A program made the position numbers and the translations under genes. DNA of 64,000 nucleotides. Source: Rhizobiales bacterium 62-17. Its GTDB lineage: Bacteria; Pseudomonadota; Alphaproteobacteria; Rhizobiales; Beijerinckiaceae. This document shows, in pieces, positions 8,991-17,182 of this stretch. Positions within the stretch are counted from its first letter, which is position 1. Each line of letters opens with the position of its first letter. The notes beneath the pieces were generated by a model. It was not told the origin of the DNA. It made no database searches and saw only the letters and a program-made list of their open reading frames with translations. The stretch spans positions 273,598 to 337,597 of the forward strand of contig MKVW01000004.1 in the NCBI GenBank assembly GCA_001898965.1, written 5' to 3'.

Positions 8991-10103
8991 TCAAGCCCAG
9001 GGATCGATCGAGCAGTGAATGGCGCCGGGCCGCCCCTGGCCACCCACTGTCATCAAGGCTTCGTGGGCCTCGCCCAAGCCAAAGACGTGGGTGCACATCC
9101 GCTCCAGTGGGAAGCGGCCACTGGCGATGATCTGAATCGCCAGCTCCACCGCCTCGTAACTATGGCCGCGCACGCCCTTCACGGTGAGGAATTTCTTCAC
9201 CAGGATATCGGTGTCGAACTCGGCCTTGCGATCCGGACTGCGCCCGCCCAGGATGATGCGCCCACGTTTGCGCGCCAATTGAATGGCCGAAATCGCCGCA
9301 GCAGGGCCGCCGGACGAACAATCCATCACTAGATCGGCCATCAGGCCGCCCGTGATATCGGCCACCGTTTCGAGCAGGTCTTCTTCATCGATATTGATCG
9401 TATGGGTGGCGCCGAACTCCTTGGCCAAGGCCAGCCGGGCGCGATCGGCCGGCGAGGATTTGCCTGTCACGATGATGAGCCCGGCACCCGCCTGCCGCGC
9501 GGCCAAGGTACAGGCAAGCCCCTGCTGGCCCGGCCCCTGAATGACGACCGCTTCGCCCATTTTGAGACCGCCCTGCAGGCAGGCCCATTCGACACCATTG
9601 CCAAGCGGCAGGGCCAAAGTGGCAAGCTTGGCCGGCACATGCGCCGGCATGTGGTGAAACACCGAATTGGGGTGGAGATATTGGTAATGCGCGTAGCCGC
9701 CCCAGAGCGCAGGCGAGATCGACACCGGCGTGGAGCCGAAGCGGATCGTGTTCGACAAATTGAGCGTGTCGGTCTCGTCGCACAGTCGAAAATCGCCGGT
9801 GCGACAATAATGGCAATGACCGCACGGCAGATATTCCTCGAGCGCCACGCGGTCGCCTTCCTTCACACCGAACCGCTTGGCCGCATAACGCCCCAGCCGA
9901 TCGACCATCCCCACGGTCTCGTGGCCGAGGATCAGCGGCCCTTTGGAGCGGGGATAGTTGTTGTAGTGGGGCCAGTCGCTGCCGCAGATGCCACACAGCT
10001 CGACTTTGAGCAGGCCCGCATCCTCGGCAATGTCGGGAAATGCGATCTCCCGCACTTCTGTTTGTTGGATGGCATAGGAAACCGCCGCTGCAACACCGGT
10101 CAT
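8991..10103 (-). CDS. zinc-dependent alcohol dehydrogenase (MDR family)
   Basis: A 370-residue medium-chain NAD(P)-dependent dehydrogenase. The catalytic zinc ligands lie in CGICGSD and GHET. Four structural-zinc cysteines occur in CGHCHYCRTGDFRLC, and GPGQQG is the nucleotide-binding loop. No Shine-Dalgarno is seen; the ATG is one base past the Rieske oxygenase stop (TGA-C-ATG), implying translational coupling. A role in oxidising an alcohol or cis-diol made by the oxygenase is plausible but inferred only from location. Confidence 0.93.
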   Translation of the reverse strand: MTGVAAAVSYAIQQTEVREIAFPDIAEDAGLLKVELCGICGSDWPHYNNYPRSKGPLILGHETVGMVDRLGRYAAKRFGVKEGDRVALEEYLPCGHCHYCRTGDFRLCDETDTLNLSNTIRFGSTPVSISPALWGGYAHYQYLHPNSVFHHMPAHVPAKLATLALPLGNGVEWACLQGGLKMGEAVVIQGPGQQGLACTLAARQAGAGLIIVTGKSSPADRARLALAKEFGATHTINIDEEDLLETVADITGGLMADLVMDCSSGGPAAAISAIQLARKRGRIILGGRSPDRKAEFDTDILVKKFLTVKGVRGHSYEAVELAIQIIASGRFPLERMCTHVFGLGEAHEALMTVGGQGRPGAIHCSIDPWA

Positions 10104-10104
10104 G

Positions 10105-11385
10105 TCACACGCCCGTATGAATGATGCCGGGCCGCGCCTGTAAATCCTCGGCCTTTGCCTTGGCGAAAGGTTTGTCGGCCGGAAGGATGAAGGACGCCGA
10201 GCGCACCCGATGGGTTTCCGCCTTCAGCCCACGCGGTTCGCTGCCCTTGGCCAATCCCAGAGCCGCTTTCTTCAACAGGCTGCGCGCCATGATGATCGCA
10301 TTGTCGGTCGACACCAGATTTTCCTTCGTGCGATCGACGACCGGCCCCATGCTCTCTTGCAGGGATGCATCCTGCATGGCGATGCCGGCGACGCCGCTGT
10401 AATACCGGCCGCTTTTCTGCAACGCCCGATCCATCAGGTAATCATTGTCTTTATTGATGACGGGCCGGTAGGTGCCCGGAACCAGTTCCACATGCATGCC
10501 GCCGCCGCTGCGCATGGTCGCCAATTCATGTTCGCTCAAAGCCCGGGTTGGATGCCAGGTGAACGACCAGGTGATGCAGTTCTCATCATCCATCGGCACC
10601 CAGGCATGACCGTTCAAGGCATTCTCGCCATAAGGGGGGATCATCGTATACCAGGGCATGATCCACTGGGTGATGCGCCAATAATATTCGCCGGGCTCGG
10701 CGTTGCGGCGCGCGCCGATCAACATGCCCGATGGCGAGTCGACCACCTCGAAACGCGGCGTGCGATCGCCGTTATAGACCGCGCCCTTGGTGGCACGGTG
10801 CAGCGGATCGGTATGCAGTTCGCCACTGTGCAGCCAAGAGACATGACTTGAATCAATGCCGCCTTCCATGGCCTGCAGCCAGTTGCACTCCTGCCAGCGC
10901 TTGGCGATGTAGCACTGCGACGCCGGCAGATCGAGCCATTCGAAAGCGGGAAATTCCGGCTGTTTCTCCCGCGGCCCCATATAAACCCAGATGACGCCGG
11001 CCTTCTCGACGCACGGATAGGCTTTCAATTTGACCTTCTGGCAGTAGCCACTTTCCACCGGCTCGGACGGCACTTCGATGCACTGGCCGTTCACATCGTA
11101 TTTCCAGCCATGATAAGGGCAGCGCAAACCACCCTCTTCGTTGCGGCCAAACCACAGCGAAACGCCGCGGTGCGCGCAGAATTCATCCATCATGCCGACC
11201 TGGCCCGACGTATCGCGAATGGCGATCAGGCGCTCGCCCAGCACTTTGACACGCACCGGCGGACAATCGGGTTCCGGCAATTCCTCGGCGTGCAGAATGG
11301 GCACCCAATAGCGGCGCAGCAAATCGCCCATGGGTGTGCCAGGGCCCGTGCGGGTGACAAGAGCATTGTCGTCGCTCGACAGCAT
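10105..11385 (-). CDS. Rieske non-heme iron oxygenase, alpha subunit (phthalate-dioxygenase-like)
   Basis: Terminal oxygenase of an aromatic ring-hydroxylating or O-demethylating system, 426 residues. The Rieske cluster ligands are C70-x-H72 and C89-x2-H92 (CAHRG, CPYHGW). Two histidine ligands of the catalytic iron are H181 and H186 in DSSHVSWLH. The start has an AGGAGAC ribosome site. It is related to the second Rieske protein in this window: both begin with a GPGTPMGD-LRRYW block and have ligands at nearly the same positions. Single-subunit oxygenases of this class need a reductase, and none is adjacent. It leads a minus-strand unit with the alcohol dehydrogenase. Confidence 0.93.
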   Translation of the reverse strand: MLSSDDNALVTRTGPGTPMGDLLRRYWVPILHAEELPEPDCPPVRVKVLGERLIAIRDTSGQVGMMDEFCAHRGVSLWFGRNEEGGLRCPYHGWKYDVNGQCIEVPSEPVESGYCQKVKLKAYPCVEKAGVIWVYMGPREKQPEFPAFEWLDLPASQCYIAKRWQECNWLQAMEGGIDSSHVSWLHSGELHTDPLHRATKGAVYNGDRTPRFEVVDSPSGMLIGARRNAEPGEYYWRITQWIMPWYTMIPPYGENALNGHAWVPMDDENCITWSFTWHPTRALSEHELATMRSGGGMHVELVPGTYRPVINKDNDYLMDRALQKSGRYYSGVAGIAMQDASLQESMGPVVDRTKENLVSTDNAIIMARSLLKKAALGLAKGSEPRGLKAETHRVRSASFILPADKPFAKAKAEDLQARPGIIHTGV

Positions 11386-11417
11386 GGCGCGTCTCCTCGT
11401 TTTGGTGCCATTTTTCG

Positions 11418-11435
11418 CACTGGTCGTTTCCAGTG
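11418..11435. promoter_or_regulatory. inverted repeat, possible operator between divergent genes
   Basis: A perfect 6-base inverted repeat CACTGG-N6-CCAGTG lies 33 bases upstream of the Rieske gene start, in the gap shared with the divergent shikimate-dehydrogenase-like gene. The size and spacing suit a dimeric regulator. No regulator gene is adjacent. Confidence 0.35.
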
Positions 11436-11583
11436 GCGGCGCCTTGATCTAGGGCAATAACGCTCCCGGCCGTCCGGCGCAATGGTGACGGACGCCGCAG
11501 ATGACACTGGAGGTGACAGGGGCGCGATGACGCCTTAAAGACGGGCACCGTCGAAATACAGATTTTAAAAGAGGATGAAGGCG

Positions 11584-12426
11584 ATGGCGCATGGCGAACG
11601 CTTCCGGCTGGCAGGCGTGATGGGCTGGCCGGTGATGCATTCGAAATCGCCGATGCTGCACAGCTACTGGTTTCGCGAATATAACCTCGCCGGTACCTAC
11701 ATCCCGCTTGAAATCGCCCCCGAGGGCCTTGCCAAGGCGTTGAAATCCCTGCACCCGCTCGGCTTCGCCGGCTGCAACCTGACGATCCCGCACAAGCAGG
11801 CGGCGCTCGCCATCGTCGACGAGATCGATCCTTTGGCGCGCACCATGGGTGCGATCTCATGCGTGGTCGTACGGCCGGACGGATCGCTGTTCGGCTCCAA
11901 CAACGATTGCTACGGTTTCATCGAAAATCTCGTCCAGGGCGCACCGCAAATGCGTTTCGAGGCCGGACCGGCTGTCGTGCTGGGCGCCGGCGGCGGCGCC
12001 CGCGCGGTGGTGTGGGGCTTGGCGCAACGCGGCGTTCCCGAAATTCGCCTGATCAACCGCACCCGCGCCCGTGCCGAAGAAATCGCCCAGGAATTCGGTG
12101 CGCCGGTGAAAGCCGTCGATTGGAATGACCGCAACAATGCGCTCGAAGGCAGCAACCTGCTGGTCAATACGACGAGCCAGGGCATGATCGGCATGGAGGC
12201 ACTCGACATCGATCTGTCGAAACTGCCGCGCAGCGCTTTGGTGACCGACATCGTTTATGTGCCGCTCGAAACGCCGTTGCTGAAAGCCGCGAAGGCGCGC
12301 GGCAATCCCATTGTCGATGGTCTCGGCATGCTCCTGCACCAGGCACGTCCGGCCTGGCAGGCCTGGTTCAATGTCGACCCGAAAGTGACGCCGGAGCTGC
12401 GCGCGATGATCGAGGCGACGCTTTAA
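11584..12426 (+). CDS. shikimate dehydrogenase family protein (AroE-like)
   Basis: NAD(P)-dependent shikimate/quinate-type dehydrogenase of 280 residues. The substrate motif SKSP is near the N terminus, NLTIPHK contains the catalytic lysine, NNDCYGF the catalytic aspartate, and LGAGGGARA the dinucleotide-binding loop. Two ATGs lie 9 bases apart (11575 and 11584); the second is chosen because AGAGG overlaps the first. Setting among catabolic genes suggests quinate/shikimate or hydroxyaromatic use rather than the housekeeping aro pathway, but the residues fit biosynthetic AroE too. Its stop abuts the convergent aldolase gene. Confidence 0.9.
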   Translation: MAHGERFRLAGVMGWPVMHSKSPMLHSYWFREYNLAGTYIPLEIAPEGLAKALKSLHPLGFAGCNLTIPHKQAALAIVDEIDPLARTMGAISCVVVRPDGSLFGSNNDCYGFIENLVQGAPQMRFEAGPAVVLGAGGGARAVVWGLAQRGVPEIRLINRTRARAEEIAQEFGAPVKAVDWNDRNNALEGSNLLVNTTSQGMIGMEALDIDLSKLPRSALVTDIVYVPLETPLLKAAKARGNPIVDGLGMLLHQARPAWQAWFNVDPKVTPELRAMIEATL

Positions 12427-13137
12427 TTAAAGCTTCGCCAGATAGTGATCCCAGGTCCGCCGGAACAGGCTGGCGGTCCACAGCTTCTCCAGCGCCGCCT
12501 TCTGCTCTTCCGCGTCGAAGACGTACGGCTTGCCGATCTGCAAGGCCATATATTGGCGCTGCGCATTCTCTTCGAGATAGACGGCGAGAACGAAGGCTTC
12601 GACGATGTCCTTGCCGACGGTGACGGCTCCATGGGACTTCATCAACGCGCTTGAACGATCGCCCAGCACTTGAGCCAACCTGTCCGCCATCTCCAGCGTA
12701 TTGATCGAGGCCGGCGTATCGAGCACCGGCGCTTCGCCCGGCAATACGCCTTGCGCGAAGACCGGCTGATAGGCGTGACCCGTCATCGTCAGAAACGTCG
12801 ACCATTTCGGATGCGCATGGACGACGGCGCGCACGTCCGACCGCGCCCGATAGACGCCAGTGTGCAGATGGAATTCGAGCGGTGGCTTAGCGCTGCCCTC
12901 GATCAGGTTGCCGGCCATGTCGATGGTGACGATGTCGTCGACGGTCAGGCTGCTGCGCTGGCAATTGCCTTGATTAATAAGAATGCGGTCATCGCCGATA
13001 CGGATGCTGCAATGGCCATTGAAATCGATGATCTCGGCCATTTCCAGCATACGGATGCAATCGACGAGCTGCTGGCGCTCCTGCGCGAAGGGTTTCACCC
13101 CCGGTCGCTCCAGCGGCTGTACGCTACCCTGGGACAT
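12427..13137 (-). CDS. class II aldolase/adducin family protein
   Basis: About 236 residues from MSQGSVQPLERP, chosen over an upstream Arg-rich extension because a GGGGGAAG ribosome site lies just before it. The fold is that of fuculose-phosphate aldolase and related decarboxylases: NGHCSIR glycine loop, AVVHAHP zinc motif, and a later SHG zinc histidine. It probably cleaves or decarboxylates a hydroxy-acid substrate. It is divergent from the D-2-hydroxyacid dehydrogenase and convergent with the AroE-like gene. Confidence 0.9.
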   Translation of the reverse strand: MSQGSVQPLERPGVKPFAQERQQLVDCIRMLEMAEIIDFNGHCSIRIGDDRILINQGNCQRSSLTVDDIVTIDMAGNLIEGSAKPPLEFHLHTGVYRARSDVRAVVHAHPKWSTFLTMTGHAYQPVFAQGVLPGEAPVLDTPASINTLEMADRLAQVLGDRSSALMKSHGAVTVGKDIVEAFVLAVYLEENAQRQYMALQIGKPYVFDAEEQKAALEKLWTASLFRRTWDHYLAKL

Positions 13138-13278
13138 ACGCTTCCCCCAAAATCCGGCGGCACGTTGCTGGAGCCGCCGGTCCAAGTCAATAATAAGTCA
13201 GTTGGGGATGCTTTGAGACCGATTGAGCCGCCGCGTCAATCCGTGCCATGGTCCGCCCGAAATTCCTTGGAGGAAAGC

Positions 13279-14241
13279 ATGACACGGATCGCGGTGCTCG
13301 ACGACTATCTCGATGTCGTCAAAAGCCAGGGCGACTGGGCGAGCCTGGGCGGCGACTGTCAGGTCTCGTTTTTCCGCCAGAACCTTGCTTCGGTCGAGGA
13401 CGCCGCCCGCCAGCTCGCGCCCTTTGAAGTGCTGAGCCTGATGCGCGAGCGCATGCCCCTGCCCCGCGCCCTGATCGAGAAACTGCCCAATCTCAAACTG
13501 GTCATCACCACCGGCGGCCGCAATCGCTCCATCGATGTCGCCGCCTGCAAGGAACGCGGCATTGTCGTGTGCGGCACCCGCAGTGCCGATCCAGCCCCGA
13601 CCGTCGACGTCGCCTGGTGGCTGATCCTGTCGGCCGCCCGCAATCTGCACCGGGAGGAGCGCCACATGCGCGCCGGCGGCTGGCAGGAGAAGCTTGGCTT
13701 CTCGGTTGCCGGCCTGACCCTCGGTCTTATCGGCTTCGGCAATCTCGGCCAGCGCGTCGCCAAGGTCGGCCAGGCCTTCGGCATGAAGACCATCGCCTGG
13801 AGCCAGAATCTGACCGAAGAAAAGGCCGCTGCTGGCGGCGCCCGGCTCGTCAGCAAGGACGAGCTCCTGTCGCAGGCCGACGTGATGAGCATCCATCTCG
13901 TCCTGAGCGACCGCTCACGCGACCTGATCGGTGCCCGCGAATTCGGCCTGATGAAACCAAAGGCCATCCTGGTGAACACGTCGCGCGGGCCGATCATCAA
14001 CGAAGAAGCGATGATCGAGGCGCTGAAAACAAAGCGCATTCATGCTGTCGGGCTCGACGTCTATAATGTCGAACCGCTGCCGCCCAACCACATCCTTCGC
14101 AGTTTCGATAACGCGGTGTTGAGCCCGCACTTGGGCTACGCAACCCAGGTCAATTTCAAGACCTATTACGCCGATACGATCGAGGCCATCAAAGCCTGGC
14201 GGGCCGGCACGCCAGTGCCACGCCTCATCGAGAGCGACTGA
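13279..14241 (+). CDS. D-2-hydroxyacid dehydrogenase family protein
   Basis: NAD(P)-dependent reductase/dehydrogenase of 2-oxo or D-2-hydroxy acids, 320 residues. The coenzyme motif GLIGFGNLGQRV is followed by the catalytic set: arginine in VNTSRGPI, glutamate in YNVEPLP and histidine in SPHLGYAT. A GGAGGAAAG ribosome site fixes the ATG; the open frame extends far upstream but without family character. It might act on a 2-oxo acid produced by the neighbouring aldolase-type enzyme. A weak hairpin follows the stop. Confidence 0.93.
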   Translation: MTRIAVLDDYLDVVKSQGDWASLGGDCQVSFFRQNLASVEDAARQLAPFEVLSLMRERMPLPRALIEKLPNLKLVITTGGRNRSIDVAACKERGIVVCGTRSADPAPTVDVAWWLILSAARNLHREERHMRAGGWQEKLGFSVAGLTLGLIGFGNLGQRVAKVGQAFGMKTIAWSQNLTEEKAAAGGARLVSKDELLSQADVMSIHLVLSDRSRDLIGAREFGLMKPKAILVNTSRGPIINEEAMIEALKTKRIHAVGLDVYNVEPLPPNHILRSFDNAVLSPHLGYATQVNFKTYYADTIEAIKAWRAGTPVPRLIESD

Positions 14242-14244
14242 GAG

Positions 14245-14275
14245 AAGGCCCATTCCACGGGCCTTTCCGCTTTTG
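14245..14275 (+). terminator. possible terminator after the D-2-hydroxyacid dehydrogenase gene
   Basis: Stem AAGGCCC/GGGCCTT with a 7-base loop (14245-14265), followed by a short pyrimidine-rich tail ending in TTTT. It lies immediately after the stop codon. Confidence 0.5.
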
Positions 14276-14470
14276 CCAAGGTTCGCTTCTTTGATTCGTT
14301 TTAGAACACAAGGCCCCTAATCCGGCTGTGCGCCAGTATTTTTGTGAATAGAGCCTCCATAAACAGCGACGGGATGGGGGTTTTTTGAATCGCCGCTTGG
14401 CGTGAGGGCTTGATTGGCTAATATCTCGCCGTTGATTCGAACCATGTTGATTCGATCCGGGAGACTACCA

Positions 14471-14800
14471 ATGGCAAAGAAAGCAGCAGCCGCGAAGCCG
14501 GCTGGTAAGGCGTCGGCAGCGGCTTCCACTGTCACCCTGAAGCATCTGGCAGCTACGCTGTCGGTCGACCACGAGCTGTCGAAGAAGCAGACCGAGACCG
14601 TTCTGACGGACATGGTCGACCTCGTCGTCAAGAACCTCAAGAAGGGCAACCGCATCCGCATCGTCGGCCTCGGCATCCTTCAGGTCCGCAAACGCGCCGC
14701 CCGCATGGGCCGCAACCCGGCCACCGGCGAAGCGATCAAGATCAAGGCGAGCAAGAAGGTCGCCTTCCGCGCCGCCAAGGAACTCAAGGAAGCGATCTAA
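14471..14800 (+). CDS. HU/IHF-family histone-like DNA-binding protein
   Basis: Nucleoid-associated DNA-bending protein of 109 residues. The first 20 residues are a Lys/Ala-rich extension (MAKKAAAAKPAGKASAAA) not found in standard 90-residue HU. The rest is a normal HU fold, with GLGILQVRKR and the signature GRNPATGEAI. The ATG has a GGGAGA site; an upstream in-frame TTG is less likely. It is monocistronic with a strong terminator, as expected for an abundant protein. The basic tail probably adds non-specific DNA contacts. Confidence 0.92.
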   Translation: MAKKAAAAKPAGKASAAASTVTLKHLAATLSVDHELSKKQTETVLTDMVDLVVKNLKKGNRIRIVGLGILQVRKRAARMGRNPATGEAIKIKASKKVAFRAAKELKEAI

Positions 14801-14827
14801 TCGCTGCTTGAATTCAAGGCATTCCAG

Positions 14828-14856
14828 AGCCCCGCTTGCGAGCGGGGCTTTTTCTT
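14828..14856 (+). terminator. rho-independent terminator of the HU-like gene
   Basis: Perfect 9-base stem AGCCCCGCT/AGCGGGGCT with a 4-base loop, followed by a T-rich run (TTTTTCTTT), 27 bases after the stop codon. One of the two clearest terminators in the window. Confidence 0.92.
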
Positions 14857-14994
14857 TGGCAAAGGCCCTAAATCTCTGCGCATCAGGCACTTCCGGCGCA
14901 AGGCCAAGTCCGGCTATGTAGAGCGAAATCGCCCGATCGAGTGCCGGGCGAGATTGCTTGATAAGATGACGTTGCAAGATCATTTGGAGGAAAC

Positions 14995-15807
14995 ATGCGT
15001 CTGAATAGCTGTCCCTGCTGCGCGGCCTTTGCCGGTGGTTTCGCTGCCAGCCCATCCGAAACCGGCGCCAGCGCGCCGACCCCCAAATCCGGCGGCCCCG
15101 TCGACCGCAAAGTGCTCGAAGAATTCGCCGCCGCCAGCCGCATCCTCGCCGATCAGGGCGTGGTCGATGCCTTCGGCCACGTCACCCTGCGCCATCCCGA
15201 TGCGCCGGATCGCTTCTTCATGGCACGCGCTATTGCGCCCGCTTTGGTGACCGCCGATGACATCATGGAGTTCGATCTCGACTCGGTCGCCTGCGAGAAC
15301 AAGGGCCGCAACGGCTTCCTCGAACGCTTCATTCACGGCCAGATTTTCAAGGCGCGGCCCGATGTGATGGCGGTTGTCCACAGCCATTCGCAGTCGGTCA
15401 TTCCCTATGGTCTGGTCGGCACGCCCCTGCGCGCCATGTTCCATAACGCCGCCTTCCTGGCCGAGGGCGTCCCGGTTTTCGACATTTCCAAGAAGTTCGG
15501 CGCCACCGACATGCTGGTCGGCAACAATGAAAAAGGTGTCGAACTGGCCAATGTTCTGGCCGACAAGCCGGTGGTGCTGATGCGCGCCCATGGCAGCGTC
15601 GCCGTCGGCCCCAGCCTGCAAAGCGCCGTGTTCCGCGCCGTCTATACGGAGGTGAGCGCCCGCATGCAGACCGCCACCATGATGATCAGCGGCGGCGGCA
15701 ACGTTGCCGCACTAACCAAGGAGGAAGGTGCGCTCGCCGATGCGGTCAATATGGGCGCCGCCAGCCGCGCTTGGGACCTATGGAAGCGGCGCGTCGGCGC
15801 GGCCTGA
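14995..15807 (+). CDS. class II aldolase/adducin family protein with N-terminal extension
   Basis: A 270-residue zinc-dependent aldolase-fold protein. The core (from about residue 37) has AFGHVTLR, the zinc motif VVHSHS and RAHGSVAVG. A TTGGAGGAAAC ribosome site supports the start, so the unusual 36-residue leader beginning MRLNSCPCC and rich in Ala/Ser/Pro looks genuinely translated. It is too polar at its start for a classical signal peptide and may be a linker or a weak export signal. The protein is distinct from the aldolase-type protein at 12427. Substrate unknown. Confidence 0.88.
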   Translation: MRLNSCPCCAAFAGGFAASPSETGASAPTPKSGGPVDRKVLEEFAAASRILADQGVVDAFGHVTLRHPDAPDRFFMARAIAPALVTADDIMEFDLDSVACENKGRNGFLERFIHGQIFKARPDVMAVVHSHSQSVIPYGLVGTPLRAMFHNAAFLAEGVPVFDISKKFGATDMLVGNNEKGVELANVLADKPVVLMRAHGSVAVGPSLQSAVFRAVYTEVSARMQTATMMISGGGNVAALTKEEGALADAVNMGAASRAWDLWKRRVGAA

Positions 15808-15817
15808 GAGTTAAAGC

Positions 15818-15840
15818 CCGACAAATTATATTTCTGTCGG
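15818..15840 (+). promoter_or_regulatory. AT-rich hairpin/promoter candidate before the exported protein gene
   Basis: A CCGACA/TGTCGG inverted repeat encloses an AT-rich 11-base loop containing TATATT. It sits 27 bases before the next start codon. It may act as a -10 region or operator, or as a weak terminator of the aldolase gene. Confidence 0.25.
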
Positions 15841-15866
15841 AAGACGATTTGCTTTAGCGTCCCCGG

Positions 15867-17171
15867 ATGCGCGACATCTCACGGACGATCCGAAAAACCG
15901 CCGCGGCAGCCACTCTTTTTGCATCCGCATTGTTGCTGCCCGGCGCGGCCGCTCTGGCACAAAACAAAATCGTGCTGGAAAACCATGTCTTTGACAATGG
16001 CGACGCCGGCAAGATCACGTTCCACAGCATCGAACTCACCGACAGTAATCTGGACCGCGATGACGTCCTGAAGTTGTTTTCGGCGACGACGCCGGCGGAA
16101 GAGGCCACGGCCCTTGCCGCGCGGTTGTCCGCCTCGCGCCTCCTCATTCCCGCCCTGACGTTTACGGCCAAGACTCTTCAGGGAACGGTCAAAGATATCG
16201 AGGCAACCGATATCGTGGCTGGCACGATCAAGCGATACACGACGAGCCAATATCAGAGCACGTTTATTGGCGATGACGGCAAGGAAGAAGCCAAGATAGC
16301 CGCGTCGGAAGCCGAAAACGGCAGTGTCACCGCATTGATCCGCATGTTGCGCAACTTCGACCCGCTCACCGATACCTCGGCCTATACACATCTAGCCTTT
16401 CGTGAATTCGAGTTTGGCTTCGAGGACAAGGATCTGGCGCCCTATACGAGCCCTGGCGGCATGGTCTGGTTCAGAATGGATCGACTGGCGAACACCATCA
16501 CTTACGGCGACACGTTGCTGCGGCGGAGCACGCTTCAGATCGATAAGCTGACCCTGGATCTGCCGGGCCTCATGAGGGAGCTGTCGAACGAGTTCGGTAT
16601 CGACCCGTCCCTCGCGGCGTTCGTGACGCTTGAGGGCGACTACGATCCCGCTTCTAAAACGATTACGAGCAAGTTCACCCTGCGGGCCAATGATCATATC
16701 ACCTTGTCCATCGCGGGACGGCTCGTCGATGTCGAACCAAACGCGATGACATCCCCGCCATACCGTTCGCGACCAGAGCTGCTCTCGGCCGCGATCCGCG
16801 ACGCCGACATCAGCCTCATCGACAATGGCGCCATTGCCAAACTGCTCGCATCCTGGGCCCAGACCGAAGGCTCCAGCCCTGCCAAGGCGACACGAGAAGC
16901 GGTGCGCGAAGCGCAAACCTCGGTCACGGACCTGTTCGGCCGCAACGCAGGAAGCCGCCAGCTCTCGAAAGGCATCGGCGATTTCATCCGCAAGCCAGGG
17001 CACCTCAAGATTGTCGCGGCCGCGAAACGCGATCCGCTGAAGCTCGCCGATCTCATCGACGAAGACACCACCAAATTTCTGGAAAAATTCAACTTGAAGG
17101 TCGTACTCCAGGGACGATCATCATCGGAACCATCCCGGGCGATGGACGGGCGCACGCGACGCGACCGTTGA
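15867..17171 (+). CDS. exported protein of unknown function
   Basis: I do not recognise this 434-residue protein. A clear signal peptide (basic MRDISRTIRK, Ala/Leu core, cleavage near ALAQ) predicts export to the periplasm or outer membrane. The mature part has no transmembrane helix. It looks mostly beta in the middle (GDYDPASKTITSKFTLRA) and alpha-helical and basic at the C terminus. No Shine-Dalgarno is obvious before the ATG. The C-terminal tail SRAMDGRTRRDR is highly charged. It stands alone between an aldolase and a convergent lyase gene. Confidence 0.75.
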   Translation: MRDISRTIRKTAAAATLFASALLLPGAAALAQNKIVLENHVFDNGDAGKITFHSIELTDSNLDRDDVLKLFSATTPAEEATALAARLSASRLLIPALTFTAKTLQGTVKDIEATDIVAGTIKRYTTSQYQSTFIGDDGKEEAKIAASEAENGSVTALIRMLRNFDPLTDTSAYTHLAFREFEFGFEDKDLAPYTSPGGMVWFRMDRLANTITYGDTLLRRSTLQIDKLTLDLPGLMRELSNEFGIDPSLAAFVTLEGDYDPASKTITSKFTLRANDHITLSIAGRLVDVEPNAMTSPPYRSRPELLSAAIRDADISLIDNGAIAKLLASWAQTEGSSPAKATREAVREAQTSVTDLFGRNAGSRQLSKGIGDFIRKPGHLKIVAAAKRDPLKLADLIDEDTTKFLEKFNLKVVLQGRSSSEPSRAMDGRTRRDR

Positions 17172-17182
17172 CGATGCCTGGC

